Assembly: GCA_037974335.1 (NCBI GenBank)
Contig: CM075760.1
Location: forward strand, 40,712,603 to 40,776,602
DNA: 64,000 nucleotides
From: Prionace glauca
Taxonomy: Eukaryota > Chordata > Chondrichthyes > Carcharhiniformes > Carcharhinidae
Reading direction: 5' to 3'
Shown: positions 44,090 through 55,423 of the stretch, piece by piece
Numbering within the stretch: position 1 is the stretch's first letter
How the letters are laid out: every line of letters begins with the position of its first letter
Made by a program: the position numbers and the translations under genes
Notes under the pieces: model-generated
Told to the model about the DNA's origin: nothing
The model's database searches: none
What the model saw: the letters and a program-made list of their open reading frames with translations, nothing else

Positions 44090-44426
44090 TTAGGTGGCAT
44101 GGTGGCAGAGTGGTTAGCAGTGTTGCCTCACAGAGCAGGGATACGTGTTCGATTCCCAGTTTGGATCATTGTCTGTGTGCAGATTGCATGCTCTCCCCGT
44201 GTCTGCGTGAGTCTCCTCCAGTTTCGTCCCACATTCCAAGGATATGCGTGTTAGGTACACCGGCTGTGCAAATTTCTCCCTTACTTTCCCAGGATTCGTA
44301 GGTTAGAAGGATTAGCGGGATAGATAAGAGGGGTTACTGGGATACGGCCTGGGTGGAATTCTGGGTCTGCAGACTCGATGGGCTGAATGGCCTCCTTCTG
44401 CACTGTAGGATTTTATGATTTCTATC
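44090..44426 (+). mobile_element. tRNA-headed SINE, near full length
   Basis: Head taggtggcatggtggcagag with B-box-like gttcgattcccagtttgg, body ctccccgtgtctgcgtgagt, tail agactcgatgggctgaatgg followed by cctccttctgcactgtagg. It lies in the intron of receptor gene 2. Confidence 0.9.
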
Positions 44427-44694
44427 TGTAAGCCTTTTGATTTGAAGGGATTTCTGTCCCCATATTCTCTCCATCTCCAATCCAGTTCACAGCCATCTCC
44501 ACCACAGTAGACATTTCCATCTCTGCATCAGACCAGCTACTGAATAAATCCTTGCCTGTATCATAGGTAAATCCCGACTAGATTATTCCACCGTTCACAT
44601 AGCTCTTGTTACAATGCTGCAAAAACATCACATCATCTGAAATCCTGTTTCCCATCCCCTAACTCTCACCGTGCTGCATTCACCCATTATCACT

Positions 44695-45224
44695 GTCCCA
44701 CATCTGTCCCCGTTCTGGCAGAAGCTCCATTTTACTCGGCTGATACCGGAGTTGAGGGGATTGAGCTATGAGGAGAGGCTGAATAAACTAGGCTTGTACT
44801 CGTTAGAGTTTAGAAGAATGAGGGGAGATCTCATTGAGACGTATAAGATGATGAATGGGATGGATAGGATAGAGGTGGAGAGACTGTTCCCGCTCAAAAA
44901 AGACAGTAGGACTAGGGGGCACAGCCTCAAGATAAAGGGGGGGCGGTTTAGAACAGAGTTGAGGAGGAACTTCTTCACTCAAAGGGTGGTGAATCTCTGG
45001 AATTCTCTGCCCGTTGAAGTGGTGGAGGCTGCCTCGCTAAATATTTTTAAGAAACGGGTTGATGGGTTTTTGATAAGAGAAGGGATTAAGGGTTATGGGG
45101 AGAGGGCGGGAAGGTGGAGCTGAGTCACGACAGATCAGCCATGATCTTATTGAATGGCGGGGCAGGCTCGAAGGGCCAGATGGCCTACTCCTGCTCCTAT
45201 TTCTTATGTTCTTATGTTCTTAAT
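44695..45224 (+). mobile_element. CR1 LINE 3' end, young
   Basis: An open frame through 45123 encodes the reverse-transcriptase C-terminus: LRGLSYEERLNKLGLYSLEF, RRNFFTQRVVNLWNSLPVEV, and the end KGYGERAGRWS. The tail ggcaggctcgaagggccag is followed by cttatgttcttatgttctta, the 3' repeat. It is of the same subfamily as the copies at 1915, 45627, 51418 and 61775. Confidence 0.9.
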
Positions 45225-45496
45225 CTTCTCATTATTAAGTTTGGATCCTTCCATGATCTCACTCCACCAATTAATCCAATTTCCCTGCCCATTTCCCATA
45301 TCCCTGTAAAAGGTTCCCATTCAGTTACTTATCCAATTCCCTCTTTAAAGTCAATATGTTTCACTCTCTATCTCTCCCTGCCGATGGAGCCGGATTTATA
45401 ATACTTAAAACCACAAAACAGTGCGGGGCATGCAGTTATTTATTGCCTAAAATAGAATCTCTTGGGCAGAAGTTTGAGAACAGGAAACATGACGCA

Positions 45497-46625
45497 GGAA
45501 TAAATGGGCCAAAGAATCATAGAATCTACAGCATGGAGACAGGCCCTTGGCCCAAACTGCTCCACGTCAACCAAAATGTCCATCTAAGCTAACCCCATTT
45601 GCCTGTATTTGGCCCATATCCCTTTAAACATAAGAACATAAGAATTAGGTGCAGGAGTCGGCCATTTGGCCCCTTGAGCCTGCTCCGCCATTCAATGAGA
45701 TCACGGCTGATCTTTTCGTGGACTCAGTTCCATTTATCCGCCCTCTCACCATAATCCTTAATTTCTTTACAGTTCAAAGATTTATCGATCCTCGTCTTAG
45801 AAGCATTAAATGAGGTGGCCTCAACTGCTTTCCTGATCGAGGAATTCTACCTCTCATATCGATATATCTGTCCAAATGCCTTTTAAATTTTGTCAGTGTC
45901 CTGCCTCAACCACTTACTCTGGCAGCTCATTCCACATACGTATCACCCTCTATTTAAAAAAATGTTCCAAAAGTTCCCATTAATTATTACTCCTCTTACG
46001 TTAAACCTGTGCCGGTTAGTTCTCGAATCCCCAACCCCGGGAAAACTTTGAGTGCATTCAACCAATCCATGCCTCTCGCGATTTTATACTCATCTATAAG
46101 ATCACCTCTCAGTCTCCTATGCGACAAAGAGAGAAGTTCTAGTTTGTCCAATCTCTCCATATAACTCAGTCTTTTGATTCCTGGCAACATCCTTGTAAAT
46201 CTCTTGTGTGCTGTCTCCAGTTTAATAACATTTTTCCTACAGCAAGGCGACCAGAACTGAACACAATACTCCAGGTGCGGTCTCACCAACATCCTGTACA
46301 ACTGCAGCATAACTTCCCAATTTCTATACTCCATGCCCTGTCTGATGAAGTTCAGCATGCCAAAATCCTTCTTCACTGCCTTATCTACCTTTATACAACA
46401 GTGCACCTGAATTCCAGGATTCCTCTGTGCCAAAATATTCCCGAAGATCCTACCGTTTATTATGAAAGTCGAACCTTGATTTGACTTTCCAAAATGTAAC
46501 GCCTCACACTTATCTGTATTGATCCCCATTTGCCATTTCTCGGTAGACTTCCCCAGATGATCAAAGTCCTGCTGCAATTTTTGATAACGTTCCTCGCTGT
46601 CGACAATAGGACCTATTTTATTGTA
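45497..46625 (-). mobile_element. Older CR1 LINE, interrupted by a younger copy
   Basis: The 3' end at 45500-45625 (catagaatctacagcatgga...cccatatccctttaaa) breaks off and resumes at about 45860 (tgtccaaatgccttttaaat). The reverse-transcriptase part then runs to about 46625: KCEALHFGKSNQG, EVMLQLYRMLVRPHLEYCVQ, FTRMLPGIKRLSYMERLDKL. Several stops. The interruption is the CR1 3' end at 45627-45855. Confidence 0.8.
45627..45855 (-). mobile_element. Nested CR1 3' end
   Basis: Starts acataagaacataagaatta, continues ggagtcggccatttggcccc and gagatcacggctgatctttt, ends near gaggaattctacctctc. It interrupts the older CR1 around it, in the same orientation. Confidence 0.8.
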
Positions 46626-46689
46626 ATTTTCTAATTTTGTAATGTGACAAGTAGTGCACCACAGGGATCGTCGAAAAGAGGGATCTTGG

Positions 46690-47230
46690 AGGTCAGATGT
46701 ACTGTTCTCTGAAGGTGAAGTCACAGTTAGATAAGGCAATGACGAAGGCTTCTGGCATGCTGGCCTTCATCGGTCAGGGCATTGAGTATAGAAGTTGGGA
46801 AGTTATATTATTGTTGCACAGGACATTGGTGAGACCGCGCCTGGAGTATTCTGCTCGCCTTGCTACAGGAAGAATGTTATTAAACTGGAAACAGTGCAGA
46901 AGATATTTACAAGGGTGTTGCCAGAACTCAAAGAACTGAGTTATAGGGAAAGACTGGACAGGAGACTGGCAGGAGACTGAGGGGTGATCTTGTAGAGGTG
47001 TATGCGATCATGACAGCCATGGATAGGGTAAATGCGCTTAATGTTTTTCCTAGGGATCAGTGCTGGAGCCTCGACTTTTTGCAATTTATATGAATGACTT
47101 GGATGAAGGGAATGAAGGTACGGTTGCTAAATTTGCTGACAACAATAGAGAGGAATTAAATTGTGAAGTGGATGTGAGGAGGCGACAAATTGAAGTAGAT
47201 AGGTTAAATGAGTGGGAAAACTGTGGAAAT
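46690..47230 (+). mobile_element. CR1 LINE fragments, plus strand
   Basis: 46690-47040 encodes pieces of the RT C-terminus (MYCSLKVKSQLDKAMTKASG, MLAFIGQGIEYRSWEVILL), and 47050-47230 carries an RT motif region (LFAIYMNDLDEGNEGTV, AKFADN, where FADD is usual). The order is RT-tail first, then palm, so these are two separate pieces or a rearranged copy. Confidence 0.7.
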
Positions 47231-47234
47231 TGGA

Positions 47235-47440
47235 ACCAAAAAACAAAATGCTGGAAAATCTCAGCAGGTCTGGCTGTATCTGTAAGAAGAGAAAACAACT
47301 GATGTTTCATGGCCAGATAACCCTTTGGACGCAAAACATCAGCTCTATTCGGTTCCGATAAATGCTGCCAGACTTGTTGAGATTTTTCAGCATTTTCTCT
47401 TTTGATTTCAGATTCCAGCATCCGCAGTAATTTATTTACT
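47235..47440. repeat. Repeat E copy
   Basis: aaaatgctggaaaatctcagcaggtctggc, here split in two: aaaatgctggaaaatctcag near 47249 and its inverted partner gccagacttgttgagatttt near 47370. The copy thus ends in an inverted pair, with tttcatggccagataaccct between them. Confidence 0.6.
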
Positions 47441-48165
47441 GCCCTCAACAACTGATGAGAAATGTTCATTTAGGATCTCACTCATCTTTCGTGGATCCGC
47501 ACATAGATGACCTTGTTGATCCTTAACTGAGCCTATTCTCTCCCTTATTACTCTTTTATTCTTTACGTATTTGTAGAAGCGCTTTGGATTCTCCTTTGCC
47601 TCATCTGCCAAAACAATTTCATGTTCCCTTTTTTCCCTCCTGATTTCTCTCGTAACACCAGTCCTAAACCCCCTATAATTTTCAAGAGATTCACTTGATC
47701 CCAGCTGTCTATGTACGTCAAATGCCTCTTTCTCTTCTTGACCAGGGCCTCAATATCTCGACTCATCCAGGGTTCCCTGCTTCTGCCAGGCTTGCTCTTC
47801 ACTCTAAGAGGAATGTATTTACCCTGAACCCTGATTAACACAGCTTTGAAAGCATACCACTTACCAGATGTCCCTCTGCTTTCCCACAGACTTCCTCAAT
47901 TAACTTTTGAAAGTTCCTGCCTGATATAATCAAAATTGGCCTTGCCCCAATTTGGAATTTTAGCTTTGGGACAGACCAATCATTGTCCATAGCTATCTTA
48001 AAACCAAGAGAATTATGGCCATTGGTCCCAAAGTGATTCCCCACTCACACTTCTGTCATCTGCCCTTCCTTATTTCCCAAGCGGAGGTCAAGTTTTGCCC
48101 CCTGTCTAGTTGAGCCATCCACAAACTGAATGAGAAACTCTTCCTGAATACATTCAACAAAATAC
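47441..48165 (-). mobile_element. CR1 LINE linker/endonuclease fragment
   Basis: Minus frames show SKPGRSREPWMSRDIEALVKKRKRH, split over 47563-47841, the linker seen around residues 345-370 of the intact CR1 ORF2, and GTNGHNSLGFKIAMDNDWS at 47835-48044, matching GDHNSISF. An old copy with frameshifts. It may be the upstream continuation of the fragment at 48235. Confidence 0.7.
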
Positions 48166-48234
48166 TTCAGATTAAGCTCCTCACAAAGATTAAATTTAAA
48201 GGGTAAGGCATGGCAAGAGAACTCAAATCCATCG

Positions 48235-48830
48235 TGCGAACAAAGAACAAAGATACAGCACAGGAACAGGCGTTTGGGCCCTCCAAGTTGTCACTGACCA
48301 TTCTGGTGACAGAACTAAAACCCTTCCGGGGACCATGTACCTCTACTCCCATCCCATTCATGTATTTGCTCACACGCTCCTTAAAAGTTGCTAGCTTTTC
48401 TGCTTCCACTATCTCCCTTCGCAGTGAGTTCCAGGCACCCATCACCCTCCGTATAAAAAATGTGCCTCGTATATCTCCTTTAAACTTTGTCTCTTGCACC
48501 GCAAACCTATGCCCCCAGTAATTGACTCTTCGACTCTGAGAAAAAAGCTTCTCACAATCCATTCTGTCCATGTCCCTCCTAATCTTATAGACTTCTGTCA
48601 GTTCGCCTCTCAACCTGCGTCATTCGAGTGAGAACAAACTAAGTTTGGTCTCTGCTCTCCTCGTTGCAATTTCTCCCAGACAAGACAACGTTCCTGTAGA
48701 TCTTTTCTGAACCCTCTCCAAAGCGCCCACATCCTTCTGGCAGCCTGGCAACCAGAATTGAACACTGTCTTCCAAGTATGGCTTTGCGTGCTACCTGTGT
48801 TCCATATGGGAAAGCGGGGACATCGCCAGT
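48235..48830 (-). mobile_element. CR1 LINE 3' end
   Basis: Starts with the 3' end caaagaacaaagatacagca followed by caggaacaggcg, and the frame to 48613 reads RGELTEVYKIRRDMDRMDCE and RRVMGAWNSL. The same 3' end type as the copy at 30505. The sequence ends near 48830, where a plus-strand LINE begins. Confidence 0.75.
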
Positions 48831-48859
48831 GCGTGGGCCTAGCATGGGTGCATGAAGTG

Positions 48860-50545
48860 TCTTCAGCTGCGCTCTTTCCACTATCGTTCACTTCCTCCAC
48901 TGCCAACAAACAGTGATAGCCGTGTGTGCCATCGTCAAGATGCACCACAGGAACTCACTAAGGCTCTTGGAATTTCGGGTTTCGGAACTGGAGCGGCACC
49001 TGGCGATGCTGTGGAGTATCTGCGAAGCAAGAATATCGTGGCCACAACAATAAGAGAGGCAGTCACACCACACGGTAAGATTCCACAGACAGGAAGGGAA
49101 TGGATGACAGACAGGCAGAGAAAGAGGATAACAGTCAGGCAGAGAAAGAAGAGAACAATTCCCTACTCAATAGATATACTATTTTTGATCCCTGTTGAGA
49201 CGAAAGGTCTCTCAAGGGAAAACAGCAAAGCCAAGTATCATTGAACTGGAGTCAGTTCTGCGGCAGAGTGAAATAGGAAAAATTATGGCAATGCAACAAT
49301 TATGGGGGATTCATTCGTAACAGATAGTTGTTTCTGTGTCGCAAACGAGACTCCAGTATGTTGCCTCCTTGATGCCGGAGTCAAGGATGTTTTAGAGCCG
49401 TTGCAGGATATGCTGGAGGGGGACGGTGAACAGCCAATGTTGTGGTACATATTGGTACAAATGACATCGGTAAATAAAAAGTGGTGAGGTCCTTAAAGCA
49501 GAATATAGGGAGTTCGGAAGAAAGTTGAAAAGCAGAACCGGAAATGTGGCGATCTCAAGAATACTACCAGTGCAACGTGCTGCTCAGAATAGAATTAGCA
49601 GGATATCTCGGATGAACTTCCAACAGAGGAAATTCTCTGAGCAGTGACTCAGTCACTTCGACTGTACTGTGGGTATTCACAGAACCCTCCAGTGAAAAAC
49701 TGGAGGAAGACACAGAGAATACAGTGGGATGTAGATAGACTGGAAAATTGGGTAGAAAAATGGAACTTAATCCAGACAAATACGAGGTGAAGCATTTTGG
49801 TAGATCCATTTCAGGTGGGAGATACAAAATAAATGGCAGAACCATCAGGAGCATAGATACACAGAGAGGCCTGGGGGTAGATGTCCACAGATTAATTAAA
49901 GTAGAAGCCCAGGTGGAAAAGGTGGTGAAGAAAGCATGTGTCAAGCTTGCCTTCACCGGACCATGCATCGAGTCTAAAGATTGGCAAATTATTTTACAGT
50001 TGTATAAAACATTGGTTAGGCCTCATTTGGAATACTGCATGCAATTCTGGTTCACCACACTATCAGAAGGATGTGGAGGCTTTGGGGAGGGTGCAGAAAA
50101 AGATTTGCCAGGATGTTTCCTGATGTGGAGGGTATTAACTATAAGGAAAAATTGACAAAAACTGGGATTGTTCTTTCTGGAAAGGCGGAGGCTGAGGGGG
50201 GACCTGATGGAAATTTATGCAATTATGTGAGGCAGAGATAGGGTGAACAGTTGGAAGCTTTTTTTTCCCCCAGGGCTGAAGTGACAATTACAAGGAGGCA
50301 CAAGTTCAAGATAAGGGGGAAAAGGTTCAGTGAAGATGTGTAGGGAAGTTTTTTACACAGAGGGTGGTGGAGGCCTGGAGTGTGAGATGGTTGAGGCCGT
50401 TAGTGAGCCACATTGATGAGTCATCTTGATAGGCAAATGAACAAACAATAGAGAGTTACAAGCGGTTGGTTTATACCGGAAAATGCGATTGGCACAGGTT
50501 TGGAGGGCCGAAGAGCCTGTCCTGTGCTGTACTGTCCTTTATTTT
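48860..50545 (+). mobile_element. CR1-clade LINE with internal deletion
   Basis: The 5' part (48950-49080) is an ORF1 coiled coil; 49300-49520 is the esterase part (gggggattcattcgtaacag; gatgccggagtcaaggatgt; ggtacatattggtacaaatgac). The sequence jumps at about 49600-49690 to the RT C-terminus (WNPDK-type region at 49748-50155: MELNPDKYEVKHFGRSISGG, LQLYKTLVRPHLEYCMQFW). The 3' end is gtttggagggccgaagagcc...ctgtgctgtactgtcc at about 50500-50535. The endonuclease and most of the RT are missing. Confidence 0.75.
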
Positions 50546-50589
50546 TTTGTTTGAGATCATTTAGCAGAGGCAGTAGAAGAGGATTCTAA

Positions 50590-51400
50590 TGTTCAGTGTC
50601 TCCTTCTGTGTTCTTTCCTCCTGTCAAACTAATTTAAACTCTTCCCAATCGCACGCGTAAACCTATTCACAAGGACTTTGGCCCTAGTGTGGTTCAGGTG
50701 CAGGCCATCGCTTTTGTACGCGTCCGACCTCACCTCGAAATGGTTCCAGAGATCTAGGAATCTAAAACCTGAACGCTTGCACCAACTCTTGACTCCTATG
50801 GAGATGAAATAGGATGCTTATCTGTCCTATTTTCCTATTTCTGTACTCGTTAGCATGTGGCACTTGGAATAATTCAGGGATTACAGCCTTCTGAGGTCCT
50901 TTTTTTTAATCCACTGCTGAGCTCACTATATTCTTGACGCAACGCCTCATTCTTCAGTTTGATTGTTAGATTGCTGGTACCGACAAGTACCACGCCCCCT
51001 AACTCATCACAATCCCTTTCAAGATACCCTGCGGCCATTCGTTCATATCCCTGGCCCTGGCACCAGGGAGGCAGCACAGAATCCTGGAGTAATGTCTTCG
51101 GCCACGGAAATTCTGAATGCACTCATCTGAGGGACCAGCGTCCTTATCAGCATCCGAATGGAATCCCCATTAGTAACCTGGGGAGGCTCCTGCATTACCT
51201 GCCTGTTCTTTCTCGATTGTCTGGTGGTTACCCATTCCCTTCTTCCCTCCAGTGCCTTGCTCTGTGGTGTGACCACTTCTCAAAACGGACTATCCATGTA
51301 AATCCCAGCCTCATCAATGCACCCCAATATATTGAACTGTCGCCGAAACTCTGAAACCCTGAGCTCCAGTTTGTACTGCTGGGAGCACTTCTTGAACATG
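50590..51400 (-). mobile_element. LINE ORF1 fragment (esterase region)
   Basis: Minus strand. 50690-50720 corresponds to the DGLHLN motif region (ggttcaggtgcaggccatcg, compare ggttcaggtgtagaccatca at 37725). The frame at 50874-51122 reads ERMAAGYLERDCDELGGVVL, VGTSNLTIKLKNEALRQEY, an SGNH-type segment. A related but distinct LINE subfamily; broken. Confidence 0.55.
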
Positions 51401-51417
51401 TGGTCATCTGGTCATCT

Positions 51418-52055
51418 CATAAGAACATAAGAACATAAGAAATAGGAGCAGGAGTAAGCCATCTAGCCCCTCGAGCCTGCCCCACCATTCAATAAGATCA
51501 TGGCTGATCTGAAGTGGATCAGTTCCAGTTTTCCGCTCTCTCCCCATAACCCTTAATCCCCTCTCTTATCAGAAGCCTATCTACCCGCGTCTTACATATA
51601 TTTAGCGAGGTAGCCTCCACCACTTCAACGGGCAGAGAATTCCAGAGATTCACCACCCTTTGAGTGAAGAAGTTCCTCCTCAACTCCGATATTGAGGCTG
51701 TGCCCTCTAGTTCTGTTATCCTTTCTAAGTGGGAAGAATCTCTCTACCTCTACCCTATCCATCCCCTTCATTATCTTATACGTTTCTATAAGATTCCCCC
51801 CTCATCCTTCTAAACTCCAACGAGTACAGACCCAATCTATTTAATCTCTCTTCATAGTCCAACCCCCTCATCTCCGGTATCAGCCTAATAAACCTTCTCT
51901 GCACTCCCTCCGAGGCCAATATATCCTTCCGCAAGCGCAGCGACCAAAACTGCACACAGTACTCCAGCTACAACCTCACCAGTACCCAGTCCAGTTGCAG
52001 CAAAACCTCCCTACTTTGATATTCTATCCCCCTCGCTATAAAGGCCAAATCTCAG
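51418..52055 (-). mobile_element. CR1 LINE 3' end
   Basis: Starts with ataagaacataagaacataag, shares the tail of the copies at 1915 and 61775, and extends into the RT C-terminus (ttctctgcactccctccgag, cgcagcgaccaaaactgcac). 5'-truncated near 52055. Confidence 0.85.
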
Positions 52056-52204
52056 ACATTGCCAGCATCCAGGACATATGACAAGCTGCAGATTCCTTTT
52101 GGCTGCCCTCATCTGTCATGTCTTAAATGTAAAATTTACATGTAAGACCAGAACAAATCTAGATACAGATCAAAATAATACTTTTCGCAATAAATAATAC
52201 ATTT

Positions 52205-52715
52205 ATTTTCATAGAACCACAGAATACTACAGGGCAGAAGAGGCTTTTCTGCGCAACGAGTCTCCACTGATGCATGAAAGGCCCCAACTTTCCCACCTCA
52301 TCTCACTTGCCAGCAGTTGACCCATAGCCATGAATGTTATTACATACCAAGTCCTCATCCAGGTACTTTTTAAATGATGTGAGGCATCCCACTTCCAGAA
52401 TCCCCCAAGGCAGCACTTTCCAGACCGTCACCACCCTCTGTGTAAAATTTCTTGAAATCCCCTCTGTACCTCCCACCCTTCACTTTTAATTCGTGTCCCT
52501 CATTACTAACCCTTCAACGAACGACAACAGTCGCTCCCTATCCGTTTTGTACATACCCCTCATGATTTTGCACACTTCATTCAGTCGCCCCTCAGTCTTC
52601 TCTGCTCTAATGAAAACAACTCAAGCCTACAACATCTCTTCATAATTTACATGTTCCATCTCAGGCAGCATCCTGGTACATCTCCTGTGCATCTACTCCA
52701 GAGCCCTCTTTTTAG
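52205..52715 (-). mobile_element. Older CR1 LINE 3' end
   Basis: catagaaccacagaatactac...ccaaggcagcactttccag...caccctctgtgtaaaatttc...cctcatgattttgcacactt...gcatcctggtacatctcctg: a tail followed by the RT C-terminus, diverged. Confidence 0.75.
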
Positions 52716-52924
52716 GTTCAGCTATTTAAACACTGGTCCTGCTATCAGTTCTCATGAACTAATCAGCTTACATTTTCCTGAGGCGTCACTCCTGGATTTT
52801 TTTCAAACTCAGCATGTTGTCTATGGCTGACCCTCGCAGGTCCACAGGTATATGAGGGCCTCGAACCTCACTGTCTACATAACTGTCCTGGTGAGGTGTG
52901 TGCCTCGCAGGTCTGGTGCTCTCT

Positions 52925-53255
52925 GCTGCATGAATCGTATGATCCATACAGAAGGAAGGAGGTAATTAGGCCCATTGAGCCTGCACTGGCAACAATCACA
53001 CCCAGGCCCTATTCACATAACACCAAATATTTATCATCCTAATCCCCCTGACACTGGGGTTAATTTACCATAGCTGGTCAACTTAACCCGCACATCTTTG
53101 GTCTGTGGGAGGAAAGCGGAGCACCCGAAGGAAACCCAGGCAGACACAGGGAGAACATGTAATCTTCATACAGACAATGATCTGAGGCCGGAATTTAACC
53201 CACATCCCTGGGGTTCTGAGGAAGCATTGCGAACCACTGAGCCATCATGACAACC
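52925..53255 (-). mobile_element. tRNA-headed SINE
   Basis: Tail at the left (catacagaaggaaggaggta, cattgagcctgcactggc), body gtgggaggaaagcggagcac, head at the right (ggccggaatttaacccacat; cgaaccactgagccatcatg). Diverged. Confidence 0.85.
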
Positions 53256-53552
53256 TCAGGTGAGGCTTCAAACCTCACGCTTTCTATATCACTGCCTCCC
53301 TGTGAAACAAATCCCTCAAAGGTCCGATGCTGTCCACTGCCCAAAGGTGAGTGAGGGCTTTGATCCTTACACTCTCTTCAATCACTGTCCCGGTGAAACA
53401 TACCCCTCCTATCTGGTGCTTTGCCCTGCCCAAGGGTTAGTGATAGCCTTAACCCTCACACTCTCCATATCACTGACTGGTGGAGCTCATCTCTCACAGG
53501 TTCACTACCCTCCGCTGCCTGAATCTGTTTGCTAGCCTCGAACTGCACGCTG

Positions 53553-53902
53553 TCTTATAGAACCATAGAACCATACAGTGCAGAAACAGGCCCTTCGGCC
53601 AATCGAGTCTGCACCGAACACAATCCCACCCAGGCCCTATCCCCATATCCCGACACATTTACCTGCTAATCCCTCTAACCTACACATCCCAGGACCCTAA
53701 GGGGCAATTTTAGCATAGCCAATGAACCTAACCCGCACATCTTTGGACTGTGGGAGGAAACCGGAGCACCCGGAGAAAACCCACGCAGACACGAGGAGAA
53801 TGTGCAAACTCCACACAGGCAGTGACCCGAGCCGGGAATCGAACCCAGGACCCTGGAGCTGTGAAGCAGCAGTGCTAACCACTGTGCTACCGTGCCGCTG
53901 TC
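53553..53902 (-). mobile_element. tRNA-headed SINE, near full length, young
   Basis: Tail tagaaccatagaaccataca, gcccttcggccaatcgagtc; body gggaggaaaccggagcaccc; head gagccgggaatcgaacccag and gctaaccactgtgctaccgt. gctgtc stands at both edges (53549 area and 53895 area), a possible target-site duplication. Confidence 0.9.
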
Positions 53903-53939
53903 GCTGTCCTGGTGAATGGTAGGTGCAGGAAGGATGTTC

Positions 53940-54245
53940 CCAATAGTGGGGGCGTCGAGAACCAGGGGCTATCATCTAAAGATACTGGGTAAACCTTTTA
54001 GTATTGACATGAGGGGAAATTATTTCAGAGAGTGGTAAGCCTGTGGAATTCAGTACCATGGAAAGCAGTTGAGGCGAACACATTGTGTGTTTTCAAACAA
54101 GAGTTAGACATAACTCTTGGTGCGAAGAGGATCAAAGGAAAGAGGGAACGGCAGGATCAAGCTACTGAATTGGATGATCAGCCATGATCATAATCAATGG
54201 AGGAGCAGGCTCAAAGAGGCAAATGGCCTACTCGTGCTCCGAGTA
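53940..54245 (+). mobile_element. CR1 LINE 3' fragment
   Basis: gatgttcccaatagtggggg...cttttagtattgacatgagg...gagtggtaagcctgtggaat...gatgatcagccatgatcata...ggagcaggctcaaagaggca: a plus-strand tail, diverged. It lies just upstream of exon 2 of receptor gene 2. Confidence 0.75.
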
Positions 54246-54521
54246 TCAATGTTTCGATGATCAATGTCTCTGCTGAGCACCCCATCACCCTGCACTGCCA
54301 GTTACCACTATTGCCTCCTGCCCTTTCTCTCCTCCAGTTTTTGGCGTTAAACATTTCCTTCCTGTGGCGTGTAGACCATCCCATTGGTTGTTCCAGGCTC
54401 ATTGACTTCAATTCATCAAAAAATACATTAACGCATCAGAAAATCTCAAAATCTCCTCATTCAAACTTACTTTGTTTCCGGCCTGATGTGTGAATTAATT
54501 ATTTATTTCCCCTCTTTACAG

Positions 54522-55423
54522 TGAACATCATCACGATTGTTATCCTCATCCGTAAAAACTGTGTTCTCTCCAGATGTGTCACTTCTTACCTGGTGGCCAT
54601 GGCTTTGGCAGATCTATTTGTTATCATTCTCGACTTGATAATGAGACAGATTCCAATTGTTTTTGAGGAGCATTTTCATTTCCTGTTGTATATCCGTGTG
54701 TGTAACATCCACGCCGTCCTGCTTTATGCAGCCACTGACTGTTCTGTCTGGTTCACTGTCAGTTTCACCTTTGATCGATTTGTGGCCATTTGCTGCCAGA
54801 AACTGAAAAAGAAATACTGCAGTGAGAAAACGGCAGTGGTGGTTCTGGGAACAGTGACAGTGCTGAGCTGTTTAAAGAACATATTCTGGTGTTTTATGTT
54901 ATTGGGTGCGTATGTGCTCTTGAATGACCCCTGGTTTTGTGAGGTAACAGGCACTGTTCTGTTGTCCCCAGTCTGGGGCACAGTCGAGTTCGCCCACAAC
55001 ATTCTAACCCCGTGTGTCCCATTTGTCCTGATTCTGTTGTTCAATGTTTTCACTGTCAGGCACATTTTTGTGAGCAGCAGAGCCCGCAGGAGATTCCGGG
55101 CTCAAAGCAGTGGGGAGAGTCCCAAAGACACAGAGATGGAAAGTCGAAGGAAATCCATCATTTTGCTATTTGTTATCTCAGCCAATTTCATCATATTTTG
55201 GTCAGTGTTAATGTTTTATTCGGTGTGGAAGCGTATGTTCAATTTGGGATATAAAGCGGTATTTCTCGATGGCTTTGTGATGGAACTGGCCTTCATGCTG
55301 CAGCTCCTGAGTTGCTGCACCAACACTGGAATATATGCCGTCACCCAGACGAGGTTCAGGCAGCAGTTGAAAAATGTGCTGTTGAATTCCTTTACTCCAA
55401 TTCTCCATTTCATTAAAAGATAA
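54522..55423 (+). CDS. GPR139-like G-protein coupled receptor, exon 2 (gene 2)
   Basis: Acceptor CCTCTTTACAG precedes the exon, whose first codon GTG is shared with exon 1 (43764-43902). The joined protein is about 346 aa. Visible features: TM1 end VNIITIVILIRKN; TM2 VAMALADLFVIIL; TM3 ending in FTFDRFVAICC (DRF at about 131-133); loop 2 PWFCEV; TM5 LTPCVPFVLILLFNVFTV; a basic third loop SRARRRFRAQSSGE; TM6 SIILLFVISANFIIF; TM7 LQLLSCCTNTGIYAVTQTRF. In TM7 the NPxxY Pro is replaced (NTGIY), unlike gene 1. It ends TPILHFIKR and stop. A possible poly(A) signal ATTAAA is at 55572. A rhodopsin-class receptor in the plasma membrane; the ligand cannot be read from sequence. About 40% like gene 1 by eye; the two are old paralogues. 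Confidence 0.87.

Larger units (their letters stand above)
52835..53930. repeat. Degenerate ~90-bp tandem repeat split by two SINEs
   Basis: Units with cctcgaacctcactgtctac / ttcaaacctcacgctttctat / tttgatccttacactctctt / cttaaccctcacactctcca each go on to atcactg...ctggtgnaa...gcaggtc...gct(g)ccc. Roughly five units at about 52840-52925, 53256-53345, 53346-53435, 53436-53525 and 53526-53552 plus 53903-53930. Two SINEs (52925-53255 and 53553-53902) interrupt the array. Confidence 0.65.

Noticed and set aside
54197-54493. Immunoglobulin-like words (ITLHCQL) in a plus frame
   Set aside because: No second Cys or Trp motif, overlaps a CR1 tail and the receptor intron.
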